From assembly GCA_902763505.1 (NCBI GenBank), contig CACWSO010000009.1:31109-95108 (forward strand): 64,000 nt of DNA, in the 5' to 3' direction. Both the position numbers and the translations under genes were made by a program. The DNA comes from an uncultured Eubacteriales bacterium. Lineage in GTDB: Bacteria; Bacillota; Clostridia; Peptostreptococcales; Anaerovoracaceae. Position 1 is the first letter of the stretch. Every line of letters begins with the position of its first letter. Below the pieces are notes generated by a model, which was not told the DNA's origin, did no database searches, and saw only the letters and a list, made by a program, of their open reading frames with translations. Below are positions 51,505 to 59,062 of the stretch, in pieces.

Positions 51505-53145
51505 TTAAAGATAAAAATACTTGGTCAATGGGTAAGTTCTTTCCCAGTCCACGATCTTTCTCTCAGATTCCTTTTCCGGATGGATATCGAATTCATCGAA
51601 GACCATCACCTTCTTATCCTTCAGATCGTAGAGCGGCCACTCATACGCCTTTCCGTCCGGAGAGATGTCTGCGCTAAGTGATGGATTCCCAGTCTTGGCG
51701 AACTGGACCCACATCCTGCGCATGGTTTTGGAAAAGGTTTCGTCATAAACTCTTCCTGTGAACAAGGTCTCCTCCGGATGATTAAAGATCCCCATGAGTT
51801 CCGTCGCATGTCCGCATTTCATGTACGGCACAGCAGATTCTGGCGTAAAGTAATAGGTGTATGACTTGCCACCGGCCTTTGTCTGCTCTTCCGACATTCT
51901 GATGTGCGGCGCATTGAACCAAAGTTGACTGAACAGACAGCAATCCTTGTCGTACTTTTCGCCCTCTACATCATTGTAAAAGCTCATCAGCCGTTGTTTG
52001 TCTTCCTCCGGCAGCTGGGCAATCCTTCTTGTCATGCGGTCAGCCGCCCACATTTCAATAAACTCCGGCCCTGAGAGAGCCACGAAATAATACATCTCGT
52101 CTTTGTTGCAGCCATGAAGAAAATCGATATTCTTCATGGCGCCGTTTTCATAGGCTTCATACGGGTCAACCGGCAGGTATTTCCCATCTCTTTCCGGACC
52201 GCAGCGCAGTCCGATTACCATGGATACCTTCAACAGCGTCTCAATATCCACCTCCCGCAGTTCGGCAACAGTTTTGCAGCCTAATAATTCCATTATCTCA
52301 TTGGTACACCCAATTCCTTCTTCTGTACTTATGGTTATTGCAGGACCGCCACTCTGGGCAATGACTCTCTTAAAATACTTCTGGGCACCCTCAACCAACG
52401 GAAGCATGGTCACGCATCCAGCGCCGGCGGATTCACCGAAAATCGTCACTCTATCGGGATCGCCTCCAAAGGCCGCAATGTTCTCATGGATCCACTTCAA
52501 TGCCATCATCTGATCCATAAGGCCCAGATTCTGCGCGTCTGGATAATCCTCACCATCCGGCAGATGAGACAGACGGAGGAAGCCAAAAACGCCAAGCCGG
52601 TACGCAATGGAGACTACAATGACATCCTGATTTTCCTGCACGAAATTGTGGCAATCATATGTCGGATCTGCTGTACCTCCCATCATATAACCGCCGCCAT
52701 GGATCCATACCATGACCGGCTTTTTCTCATCTGTTGCTTCGTCCGCCTTCCATATGTTCAGATACAAGCAGTCTTCACCCTGCACGTAAAGAGAAGCGGC
52801 TTCACTGAGGTCCTCACTCTGGGGAGGAGTTTTCCCGTTGTAATATGCCTCATATACGCCATCATCTGGCGCAAAGTCTACTGGTGCTATCCAGCGCAAC
52901 TCCCCGACGGGTTGCTTACCGACAAAGGGGATGCCTTTGTATGCGATGACATTTTCTGTTTTCTTGCCGACAAAAGTGCCATTGACACACTTAACAGCCA
53001 GAATCTTGTCATAATTGTCGTCTGTAATCTGTCTGTTTTCGCCGTAGTGAGCCCTTATCTCCTTTTTTGCCTCATCTATAGCAATCTGCATCTCTTCCGG
53101 TACAGGCAGATCCATTAGGTCTTTCACATCAAATGTCTCACTCAT
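51505..53145 (-). CDS. Type-B carboxylesterase 3
   Basis: A 546-aa member with FGESAGAGCVT (Ser about 239), CNKDEMYYFVA for the acid and CGHATELMGIFNHP for the His. It has a longer N-terminus (MSETFDVKDLMDLPVPEEMQ) than the other two. The oxyanion loop VWIHGGGYMMGG differs from the GGAFE type of the sisters, which again suggests a different substrate range. It begins 19 bases after amidohydrolase copy 5 ends. Confidence 0.88.
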   Translation of the reverse strand: MSETFDVKDLMDLPVPEEMQIAIDEAKKEIRAHYGENRQITDDNYDKILAVKCVNGTFVGKKTENVIAYKGIPFVGKQPVGELRWIAPVDFAPDDGVYEAYYNGKTPPQSEDLSEAASLYVQGEDCLYLNIWKADEATDEKKPVMVWIHGGGYMMGGTADPTYDCHNFVQENQDVIVVSIAYRLGVFGFLRLSHLPDGEDYPDAQNLGLMDQMMALKWIHENIAAFGGDPDRVTIFGESAGAGCVTMLPLVEGAQKYFKRVIAQSGGPAITISTEEGIGCTNEIMELLGCKTVAELREVDIETLLKVSMVIGLRCGPERDGKYLPVDPYEAYENGAMKNIDFLHGCNKDEMYYFVALSGPEFIEMWAADRMTRRIAQLPEEDKQRLMSFYNDVEGEKYDKDCCLFSQLWFNAPHIRMSEEQTKAGGKSYTYYFTPESAVPYMKCGHATELMGIFNHPEETLFTGRVYDETFSKTMRRMWVQFAKTGNPSLSADISPDGKAYEWPLYDLKDKKVMVFDEFDIHPEKESERKIVDWERTYPLTKYFYL

Positions 53146-53164
53146 TGTTCTGCTCTCCTAGTCA

Positions 53165-54823
53165 TTACTTCATCTTCTTTCCGCCAAAATACACTTCACT
53201 CGGCTTGTTGTTGCTGAACCCTTCATGCTCCGCTGTCAGCAGGTCGTTGTCAAATACCAGGAAGTCCGCGTCCTTGCCTGCCTCGATGGAGCCCTTCGCA
53301 TCTTCAATGCCGAGCTGTATTGCACCGTTGATCGTATAACCCAGAATCATTTCCTCAACAGTCATAACCTCGTTTTCCGGAGGGTATACTTCAAACAATT
53401 TCATGTAATCGTAGATATTGGTCTTCTCGGTGGAGCAGCGTGTCATTCCTATCTCCATACCAAGATAAGGATTCCAAGGTGCAAAATCCAGGTATGCGAC
53501 ATTGTCACTCGACCAGGCCACCAGAGCGCCGGTGTCCCACATCGTTCTGCAACGGAACTGCTTTCTGGCGCGTTCCTCACCAAGCAGAACGATTTTATCC
53601 GGCAAATCTCCTCCAATGTTCCACCAAGGTGTAAAGTTCGCAATCACGCCCAGCTCCGCGAAACGATCCAGATCCGAGTCGACCTGGACTTCCAGATGGG
53701 CACAGGTGACTCTCACATGGTAATCGTCCCCCAGCTCTTTTCTGGCCATCTCCACACCGTCCAGTACAGCGCGGGACGATTGCTCGCCAACGGTATGTAC
53801 GTGAAGATCCAATCCTTCCTCATTGAGTTTCATAAGAAGATCCGCTACTTCCTCTGCGGTGAGTGTTGTAGCACCCGTCTTCCCGGTATCTGCATACGGC
53901 GTAACCATGGCCGCGGTGTGAATCTTCTGAGTGCCGTCGTTAAAAAGCTTAAATGTATGGACTTTCATGTGCTCCGTGGTAAATTCGCGATTCCACCGCT
54001 TCGTTCCGTCCAGGACTTCCTGCACCTTTCTCCGGTTTGTGAGAAAATAGCATCCGTCAACATATACCGGCAGCTTTCCCTGTTTGTCCATACCCTGCAA
54101 ATATTTGTAGAACCGTTCCTGCCACTCATTATGCTCCGGGAAACCGGCGTCAAAGACAGCGCATACACCTTGATCTTTGCAGAAGTCGATCCAACGCGTG
54201 AACGACGCTTCGATCTGCTCATCGGTCAGGGTCTTTTGTAATTGAGCGAAGAGGAACGGCCATGCAGCGGCTTCAAAAGCATTACCGGTCAGGTGTCCGT
54301 CTTTGCGTACGTAATAGCAGATTTCCGGTGCCGGATCCGGTGTATCATCGGTGATTCCATGATTTTCAAGAACTCTGGAGTTCACCCACACGCTATGGCA
54401 TTCCTCTTCCAGAATCACGATCTCACTGTCAGGACAGATCGCATCGAGATCTTCTTTTACTAGCTCCTCTCCATTCAGAACGGGTTTCCCCATCATGAAT
54501 CTGTAACTCTCCACGCCAGGGTTGTTTCGAATATATTCCGCCATAAAATCCAGGGCTTCCTGCTTGCTAGAGCAATCAACGCGCTCCCCTAAATCTACGT
54601 AATCAAAGGCAACACTTGTCGTGATATGAACATGACTGTCAATGATGGCAGGCATGATGAACTTCCCGCCAAGATCTGTAACCTCGCCTTCATACTCCGA
54701 AAGGCCTGCCTCATCTCCCACATAGACGAATTTGCCGTCCTTTACTACGAGCGCACTCGCCTGCGGATAGTCTTTGTTTGATGTGAATATTTTTGCATTC
54801 TTTATAATCTGATCAGCTTTCAT
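53165..54823 (-). CDS. YtcJ-type amidohydrolase, island copy 5
   Basis: A 552-aa paralog: IIDSHVHITTSVA is changed upstream to IMPAIIDSH (Ala for Gly), with HVHTVGEQSSR, TCAHLEVQ and WSSDNVAYL. The C-terminal signature is TINGAIQLGIEDAKGS. The start at 54823 follows GAAGGAG. A longer reading to 54994 overlaps the symporter gene in another frame and is rejected. It joins the symporter upstream (14 bases) and the three esterases downstream in one unit. Confidence 0.88.
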   Translation of the reverse strand: MKADQIIKNAKIFTSNKDYPQASALVVKDGKFVYVGDEAGLSEYEGEVTDLGGKFIMPAIIDSHVHITTSVAFDYVDLGERVDCSSKQEALDFMAEYIRNNPGVESYRFMMGKPVLNGEELVKEDLDAICPDSEIVILEEECHSVWVNSRVLENHGITDDTPDPAPEICYYVRKDGHLTGNAFEAAAWPFLFAQLQKTLTDEQIEASFTRWIDFCKDQGVCAVFDAGFPEHNEWQERFYKYLQGMDKQGKLPVYVDGCYFLTNRRKVQEVLDGTKRWNREFTTEHMKVHTFKLFNDGTQKIHTAAMVTPYADTGKTGATTLTAEEVADLLMKLNEEGLDLHVHTVGEQSSRAVLDGVEMARKELGDDYHVRVTCAHLEVQVDSDLDRFAELGVIANFTPWWNIGGDLPDKIVLLGEERARKQFRCRTMWDTGALVAWSSDNVAYLDFAPWNPYLGMEIGMTRCSTEKTNIYDYMKLFEVYPPENEVMTVEEMILGYTINGAIQLGIEDAKGSIEAGKDADFLVFDNDLLTAEHEGFSNNKPSEVYFGGKKMK

Positions 54824-54837
54824 GTCGTTCTCCTTCC

Positions 54838-56244
54838 TTAGATGATGTCTCTGAAATCGTTCAGGTCGACTTCCTGACCGTTCTTCTTTGCTTCCAATGC
54901 ATCCAGTACATCCTGGAATCTGGAAGGCGTCATCTTGTACTTGAGCAGTGCTGCCAATGAAATCAGCGTAGTTGCTGCAGGAACAATTGTGCAAATGAAT
55001 AGAATGCCGCGAACCATTGATTCCGTAACATTTGCCGGATCATAGCCAATCGCTGTCAGTAGTAATCCGAGCGCCAGACCGCCCAGTGCAGATGCCAGCG
55101 TTTGCGCAAATCTGGAAAGTGCCAGCATCGATCCTTCGGATTGTTTTCCGGTTGCGAGTTCGTGCACCTGACAGCAGTCATAAATCAGGGAGTACAGAAT
55201 CCCGTAGAATACTGTTGTGGCAAAGGATAAGCAGAAAGAGAAGACCAGTGCACTCATAAAGCCATTTACTCCGACGAAAAAGAAGATGACAAGTGCAACT
55301 GCCGAAGCGGCCAGAAATACATAAACGCAGAGCTTCTTATCGAATTTATTTGCAAAACCTGTAGCGATCGGAAGTGACACCAGACAGAGCAAGGTGTTGG
55401 CAACATAGAAAATGGACTGCTGCCCTTCATTCAGACCGGCAACGTAGCTCAGCATGTAAATAGCTGCACTGGTCAAAATGATATATCCGAGAACGAAGAT
55501 GAACTGCATGACAGTCAGCCATCTGTAGCATTTGATTTTCAGAATGCCGGCATATTGCATAAACAGAGCTGAAACGCTGATTTTTACCTTTTCAGCTTCC
55601 GGGTCCACGTTTTCATAGCCTTTCGTTGACTTGATTGCTGCGGTACCACCAAGAAGAACAAATACAGCGCATATGAGAGCTCCGACAAACCATCCCATTC
55701 TCGGATTGTCCCCAAACAATCCAACCATCCCGATGGTGCCCGATGATGCGATCAGACACGCCGGATAACCGGCGATGCCAATGAATAAACGGACATTGTT
55801 ACGCTCTGTATAATCTTGTGTAAGCTCTGCACCCAACGCATCCCAAGGCGCACACCAGAAGGAGTACCCTACCTGCAGGAGTATCGCCATCAGAAGGTAG
55901 TATACAAAAGCACCGGTTCCGCCGATATTAAGCGGCAGGAAAAGCAATACGGTAACAATAGCATATGGCAGAATCACGGCCTTCATGAACGGGCGTCTGC
56001 GTCCGTTCGGATTCGTTGAATTATCCGAGGCAAAACCAATCACAGGACTGATGACTGCCTGAGACAATACCGCCACAAAAGAAATGACACCCGCCAAGGC
56101 TGCAGAAAGACCCACAAAGTCAGTTAGAAAATAAACGAAATACGAGAAAAAAAGTGTATACGGAATCGAGTCACCGACCGTTCCGACGCCAAATCCAAGC
56201 TTTACCTTAAAAGGTAATTTGCCTGTATGAACGTTGTTTTCCAT
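54838..56244 (-). CDS. GPH-family (MelB-like) cation symporter 3
   Basis: A 468-aa, 12-helix transporter with ASDNSTNPNGRRRPFMK as the GPH signature. It is more divergent than symporters 1 and 2 and ends in EVDLNDFRDII. It is the first gene of the long unit behind regulatory element R3, followed by amidohydrolase 5, three esterases, a permease and AraC 2. That places transport at the head of the pathway. Confidence 0.87.
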   Translation of the reverse strand: MENNVHTGKLPFKVKLGFGVGTVGDSIPYTLFFSYFVYFLTDFVGLSAALAGVISFVAVLSQAVISPVIGFASDNSTNPNGRRRPFMKAVILPYAIVTVLLFLPLNIGGTGAFVYYLLMAILLQVGYSFWCAPWDALGAELTQDYTERNNVRLFIGIAGYPACLIASSGTIGMVGLFGDNPRMGWFVGALICAVFVLLGGTAAIKSTKGYENVDPEAEKVKISVSALFMQYAGILKIKCYRWLTVMQFIFVLGYIILTSAAIYMLSYVAGLNEGQQSIFYVANTLLCLVSLPIATGFANKFDKKLCVYVFLAASAVALVIFFFVGVNGFMSALVFSFCLSFATTVFYGILYSLIYDCCQVHELATGKQSEGSMLALSRFAQTLASALGGLALGLLLTAIGYDPANVTESMVRGILFICTIVPAATTLISLAALLKYKMTPSRFQDVLDALEAKKNGQEVDLNDFRDII

Positions 56245-56311
56245 TGTGTCTACCTCCTTTAATTATTAAAGCAATATATATTTATAGGTAAAAGCAATAT
56301 AGTTTCCTACA

Positions 56312-56425
56312 TATATTATTTTAAAACAAAAGAAAACAACCAAACAGAACGTCGGTTGCTTAATGTGTGCAAAAAGTTGCTTTAACTCAGTAAAATATTG
56401 CTATTGATTGCAGAAAATTGCTCTC
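56312..56425. repeat. Phased regulatory element R3
   Basis: Third copy: TATTATTTTAAAACAAAA, CAACC-AAACAGAACGT-CGGTTG, then TTGC at 56356, 56377, 56398 and 56418 (21, 21, 20 bp). Base changes in the inverted repeat relative to R1 (CAATC to CAACC, GATTG to GGTTG) keep its symmetry. It is upstream of the symporter gene at 56244. Confidence 0.75.
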
Positions 56426-56429
56426 CTGC

Positions 56430-56642
56430 TTATTCTACGTCTTTTTCTTCCTTCTCGTCTTTCATCTTCCTGAACAACTGCTTGAAAAAGTCCGGAGAGC
56501 TCTTATAGGATTTGTCCTTTAGGGCATAGGTCTCCCCGCCATTTTTCGGCTTGATGACCGTCTCCCCCTTACTGCGCCGTTCCCGCTCAAAATCCTTCTG
56601 CAGATCTGCCAGCGTTACGATTTTGTCGTCGTTGTTACTCAT
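56430..56642 (-). CDS. Small highly charged protein of unknown function
   Basis: A 70-aa protein rich in Lys, Glu and Asp, from MSNNDDKIVTLADLQKDFER to FKQLFRKMKDEKEEKDVE, with no membrane segment or cysteine. I do not recognise it. ATAAGGAG about 8 bases before the ATG supports translation. It is the last gene before the RNA island. Confidence 0.65.
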   Translation of the reverse strand: MSNNDDKIVTLADLQKDFERERRSKGETVIKPKNGGETYALKDKSYKSSPDFFKQLFRKMKDEKEEKDVE

Positions 56643-56725
56643 GGTAGTTCGCTCCTTATGGGGGTATTATACCACTAAATAGAGCGCTGGCGGAAATCAC
56701 AGGCATCCAGTCTCAATATTTCTCA

Positions 56726-56990
56726 CCCGACTATGCTCTTATATGCAAAATCAGCAAATTCGGCATAGTAATCTCTATGAAAACTATGCTCTTTTATTCG
56801 AAAACACTGATTTCGGCATAGTTAGTCTCTTGAAAACTATGCCTTTTTATTCAAAAGCATTGATTTCAGCATAGTTGACCATTCGAAAACTATACCTTTT
56901 TATTTAATATCATTGTTTTCGGCATAGCACTCCTCTTGAAAACTATGCTCTTTTATCTGAAAACTACATTTTAGGTATAGTAATGACTTC
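56726..56990. repeat. 53-bp tandem repeat, five diverged copies
   Basis: Units start at 56726, 56779, 56832, 56885 and 56938, all 53 bp long. Each holds an inverted pair ACTATGC...GCATAGT about 30 bases apart, best kept in units 2-4 (AACTATGC / GCATAGTT). The middle is AT-rich and less conserved. It has no ORF and lies between the tRNA array and the small gene at 56430. A transcript across it would form a row of hairpins. Confidence 0.8.
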
Positions 56991-57009
56991 GTAATTATAT
57001 TTGGTTTAT

Positions 57010-57085
57010 TGGTAGAGGCGGGTGGGATTGAACCACCGACCAGAGCTTTATAAGAACCCCACTCTTACCACTGAGTTACGCCTCC
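57010..57085 (-). tRNA. tRNA-Ile (UAU)
   Basis: Acceptor GGAGGCG/CGCCTCT, D-arm ACTC...GAGT, anticodon loop CTTATAA, T-loop TTCAATC and encoded CCA. The UAU anticodon would read AUA directly; most bacteria use a lysidine-modified CAU for this codon. Confidence 0.85.
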
Positions 57086-57089
57086 ATGT

Positions 57090-57166
57090 TGGTGGTAAAG
57101 GCTGGACTCGAACCAGCAACGCCGGGATCTTCAATCCCGCGCTCTACCAATTGGAGCTACTTTACC
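57090..57166 (-). tRNA. tRNA-Phe (GAA)
   Basis: A regular cloverleaf: acceptor GGTAAAG/CTTTACC, anticodon stem CGGGA/TCCCG with loop TTGAAGA, T-loop TTCGAGT, encoded CCA. Confidence 0.93.
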
Positions 57167-57167
57167 A

Positions 57168-57243
57168 TGGCACTCCACAAGAGACTCGAACTCTTATCAG
57201 CGGTTTCGTAGACCGCTGCTCTATCCTGTTGAGCTAATGGAGT
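57168..57243 (-). tRNA. tRNA-Arg (ACG)
   Basis: Acceptor ACTCCAT/GTGGAGT, anticodon loop CTACGAA, T-loop TTCGAGT, discriminator G, encoded CCA. Outside the anticodon it is nearly the same as the tRNA-Arg(UCU) at 57405. Confidence 0.92.
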
Positions 57244-57248
57244 ATAAT

Positions 57249-57323
57249 TGGCAGCCTCTGTTGGACTCGAACCAGCACCGCCGAAGTCAAATTCCGGTGT
57301 CCTCCCAGTTAGACGAAAAGGCT
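57249..57323 (-). tRNA. tRNA-Gln (UUG)
   Basis: Acceptor AGCCTTT/AGAGGCT, anticodon loop ATTTGAC (UUG), T-loop TTCGAGT, encoded CCA. The T-stem has one C-A mismatch (GCTGG/CCAAC). Confidence 0.85.
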
Positions 57324-57326
57324 ATA

Positions 57327-57403
57327 TGGTACGTCCTCGCGGATTCGAACCGCGGACTCCCCGCGTATGAAACGGGCGCTCTAGCCAACTGAGCTAAGGG
57401 CGT
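57327..57403 (-). tRNA. tRNA-Met (CAU)
   Basis: Anticodon stem CCCGT/GCGGG with loop TTCATAC, T-loop TTCGAAT, encoded CCA. The acceptor ACGCCCT/AGGACGT has one C-A mismatch. A lysidine-type Ile tRNA is possible, but the array already has Ile(UAU). Confidence 0.82.
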
Positions 57404-57404
57404 A

Positions 57405-57480
57405 TGGCACTCCACAAGAGACTCGAACTCTTATCCGCGGTTTAGAAGACCGCTGCTCTATCCAGTTGAGCTAATGGAGT
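57405..57480 (-). tRNA. tRNA-Arg (UCU)
   Basis: Same acceptor and T-arm as the tRNA at 57168, with anticodon loop CTTCTAA. About five positions differ between the two, three of them in the anticodon region, so one arose from the other by duplication and anticodon change. Confidence 0.92.
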
Positions 57481-57484
57481 ATGT

Positions 57485-57559
57485 TGGTGATCCCAGCGAG
57501 AATCGAACTCAGCATTGCCAGAGTGAAAGTCTGGTGTCCTCCCTTTAGACGATGGGACC
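57485..57559 (-). tRNA. tRNA-Glu (UUC)
   Basis: GGTCCCATCGTCTAAAGGG start, anticodon loop CTTTCAC, T-loop TTCGATT, encoded CCA. It is the first tRNA downstream of the HTH gene at 57570. Confidence 0.92.
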
Positions 57560-57569
57560 ATATATCGGC

Positions 57570-57911
57570 TCAATGTTGAGCCGATATTCTATTCAGTTGT
57601 ATGTTCATCCTTTGCCATCTGCTCATCATGTCAATTTGATTTGCAATATCCTCTGACGATTCCTCCTCATACACGAGGATGTCATCTACTGTTGTGCCGA
57701 GGACTGCTGCCAGGATCACGAGATTGTCGATTGACGGCAAGCAGTATCCGTTCTGCCATTTGTAGATGGCCTGTGGGTTTGTGAAGCCCATTACTGTCTG
57801 CAGATCCCTAACCGAGATTCCTGCTTTTGCACGAAGTTTTGTGATGTTTCGCCCGGTAGCCGCAAGGTCGATGACCGGGACTTTTGTTACACCGACCGAT
57901 TTCTTATACAT
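57570..57911 (-). CDS. Small XRE-type HTH regulator A
   Basis: A 113-aa DNA-binding protein. GRNITKLRAKAGISVRDLQTVMGFTNPQAIYKWQNGYCLPSIDNLVILAAVLGTTVDDILVY spans an HTH_3 domain (about residues 20-82), followed by a 30-residue tail. The ATG at 57911 has GGAGG 8 bases upstream. A terminator hairpin lies just before that site. Its stop overlaps a 26-bp palindrome (57563-57588) that separates it from the tRNA-Glu. It is a sister of regulator B at 58808, and both are embedded in the tRNA array. Confidence 0.85.
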   Translation of the reverse strand: MYKKSVGVTKVPVIDLAATGRNITKLRAKAGISVRDLQTVMGFTNPQAIYKWQNGYCLPSIDNLVILAAVLGTTVDDILVYEEESSEDIANQIDMMSRWQRMNIQLNRISAQH

Positions 57912-57925
57912 TTCATTTTCCTCCA

Positions 57926-57962
57926 TAAAAAATCCGCTTATCTCTGTATGAGACAAGCGGAT
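57926..57962 (-). terminator. Terminator hairpin in the leader of HTH gene A
   Basis: A 13-bp stem with one mismatch (57932-57944 / 57950-57962) and minus-strand TTTTTT running up to the GGAGG of the HTH gene. The rest of 57963-58214 holds no gene that I can see. Confidence 0.8.
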
Positions 57963-58214
57963 CTGATTTCTGTATTAACTGTCTGCGGTTCTATTCTATA
58001 CGCCGCATATCTATCTTACCTGTCTCATTTTTGCACGCAAAGCTTTGCTCCTGATCTATGTTCCGATCGAAGCTTCTCTGTTCCATAAAGCGATTCATCA
58101 TTTGTGCAAAAATCGACTTGTTCAACATTTCTTTTCCTTTCTGCTATTTGGCTTTTTCTGTTCTCAATATACCACCCTGTTTCGGCCTTGTATATTAACC
58201 CTGTGGTTTAATAT

Positions 58215-58291
58215 TGGAGTGGGCAGCGGGATTCGAACCCGCACCCTGAGTTTGGAAGACTCACATGCTAGCCGTTAAACACCATGCCCAC
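58215..58291 (-). tRNA. tRNA-Gly (UCC)
   Basis: Acceptor GTGGGCA/TGCCCAC, anticodon loop CTTCCAA, T-loop TTCGAAT, discriminator T, encoded CCA. Confidence 0.92.
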
Positions 58292-58294
58292 CTA

Positions 58295-58370
58295 TGGAGC
58301 CAGAGAAGGGACTTGAACCCCCAACCTGCTGATTACAAAACAGTCGCTCTACCAATTGAGCTACTCCGGC
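58295..58370 (-). tRNA. tRNA-Thr (UGU)
   Basis: Acceptor GCCGGAG/CTCTGGC, anticodon loop TTTGTAA, T-loop TTCAAGT, encoded CCA. The anticodon stem ACTGT/TCAGC has mismatches at both ends, so the helix is weak. Confidence 0.82.
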
Positions 58371-58377
58371 GTTTTTC

Positions 58378-58452
58378 TGGGAGGAAGGACGGGAATCGAA
58401 CCCGTGTCTCCGGGGCCACAACCCAGCGTTCTGCCATTGAACTACCATCCAC
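58378..58452 (-). tRNA. tRNA-His (GUG)
   Basis: Anticodon loop TTGTGGC, T-loop TTCGATT, and the His-specific extra 5' G opposite C73, with CCA encoded. The acceptor has two T-T mismatches. Confidence 0.87.
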
Positions 58453-58456
58453 ATGT

Positions 58457-58534
58457 TGGTCCGAGTAGCAGGAATTGAACCTGCGACCTCCTGAACCCAA
58501 ATCAGGCGCTCTACACAAACTGAGCTACACCCGG
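58457..58534 (-). tRNA. tRNA-Pro (UGG)
   Basis: Acceptor CCGGGTG/TACTCGG, anticodon stem CCTGA/TCAGG with loop TTTGGGT, T-loop TTCAATT, encoded CCA. Confidence 0.92.
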
Positions 58535-58538
58535 ACGT

Positions 58539-58612
58539 TGGAGACGACACCCGGAGTCGAACCGGGAATCAAGGTTTTGCAGACCTTTGCCTTACCATTG
58601 GGCTACGCCGTC
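58539..58612 (-). tRNA. tRNA-Cys (GCA)
   Basis: Acceptor GACGGCG/TGTCGTC, anticodon loop CTGCAAA, T-loop TTCGACT, discriminator T, encoded CCA. Confidence 0.9.
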
Positions 58613-58622
58613 TCGTTATTTA

Positions 58623-58699
58623 TGGTGCACTCTCTGGGATTCGAACCCGGACTGAACGATTTTTAAGACCGTTATCTCTGCCAATTGGATTAAGAGTGC
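58623..58699 (-). tRNA. tRNA-Leu-like (UAA) with short variable loop
   Basis: The acceptor GCACTCT/AGAGTGC is perfect, the anticodon loop CTTAAAA gives UAA (codon UUA), and CCA is encoded. A true tRNA-Leu has a long variable arm; this one has only about five bases (TCAGT). The D-stem is also poor. It may be charged poorly, charged with another amino acid, or be degenerate. Confidence 0.7.
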
Positions 58700-58710
58700 T
58701 AATCTGGATA

Positions 58711-58798
58711 TGGCGGAGGGAGCAGGATTCGAACCCGCGGGGCTTGCGCCACAACAGATTTCAAGTCTGCGCCGTTATGACCTCTTCGGTATCCCTCC
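58711..58798 (-). tRNA. tRNA-Ser (UGA)
   Basis: A class II tRNA: acceptor GGAGGGA/TCCCTCC, anticodon loop CTTGAAA, long variable arm (TGGCGCAAGCCC), T-loop TTCGAAT, discriminator G, encoded CCA. Confidence 0.92.
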
Positions 58799-58807
58799 GC
58801 ATATGTG

Positions 58808-59044
58808 CTATCTATCATTCAGCACAACAATATCCTCTATTTTGACGTTCAGAACTACAGACAAAACGATCAGATTATCTATCGTTGGCATGGAAATACC
58901 GTTCTGCCACTTGTAGATGGCCTGTGGAGATGCAAAACCGAAGACGTTCTGCAGATCCCTTACGCTCATCCCTGCCTGCTCTCTGAGTCTGGTTATGTTA
59001 TTACCAGTCGCAACCATATCAATGGTTGGCAACATCAGATTCAT
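58808..59044 (-). CDS. Small XRE-type HTH regulator B
   Basis: A 78-aa single HTH_3 domain: TGNNITRLREQAGMSVRDLQ then NVFGFASPQAIYKWQNG, closely similar to regulator A, with conserved SVRDLQ, PQAIYKWQNG and IDNL. It lacks the C-terminal tail of A. GGAGG precedes the ATG at 59044, and a terminator hairpin lies just upstream. Transcription would run on into tRNA-Ser and the array, so it may regulate tRNA or Ro/Y RNA output. Confidence 0.85.
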   Translation of the reverse strand: MNLMLPTIDMVATGNNITRLREQAGMSVRDLQNVFGFASPQAIYKWQNGISMPTIDNLIVLSVVLNVKIEDIVVLNDR

Positions 59045-59062
59045 TTTATTTTCCTCCTATCT

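Noticed and set aside
53225-54241. 338-codon open frame on the plus strand
   Set aside because: Antisense shadow of amidohydrolase copy 5. Similar shadows occur opposite the other copies at matching places, which follows from their shared sequence.
54824-54994. N-terminal extension of amidohydrolase copy 5
   Set aside because: It overlaps the 3' end of the symporter gene in another frame, lacks homology with the other copies, and a good ribosome site precedes the internal ATG at 54823.
56726-56990. CRISPR array
   Set aside because: The 53-bp units are tandem and similar throughout, with no constant repeat separated by unique spacers, and no cas genes are present.
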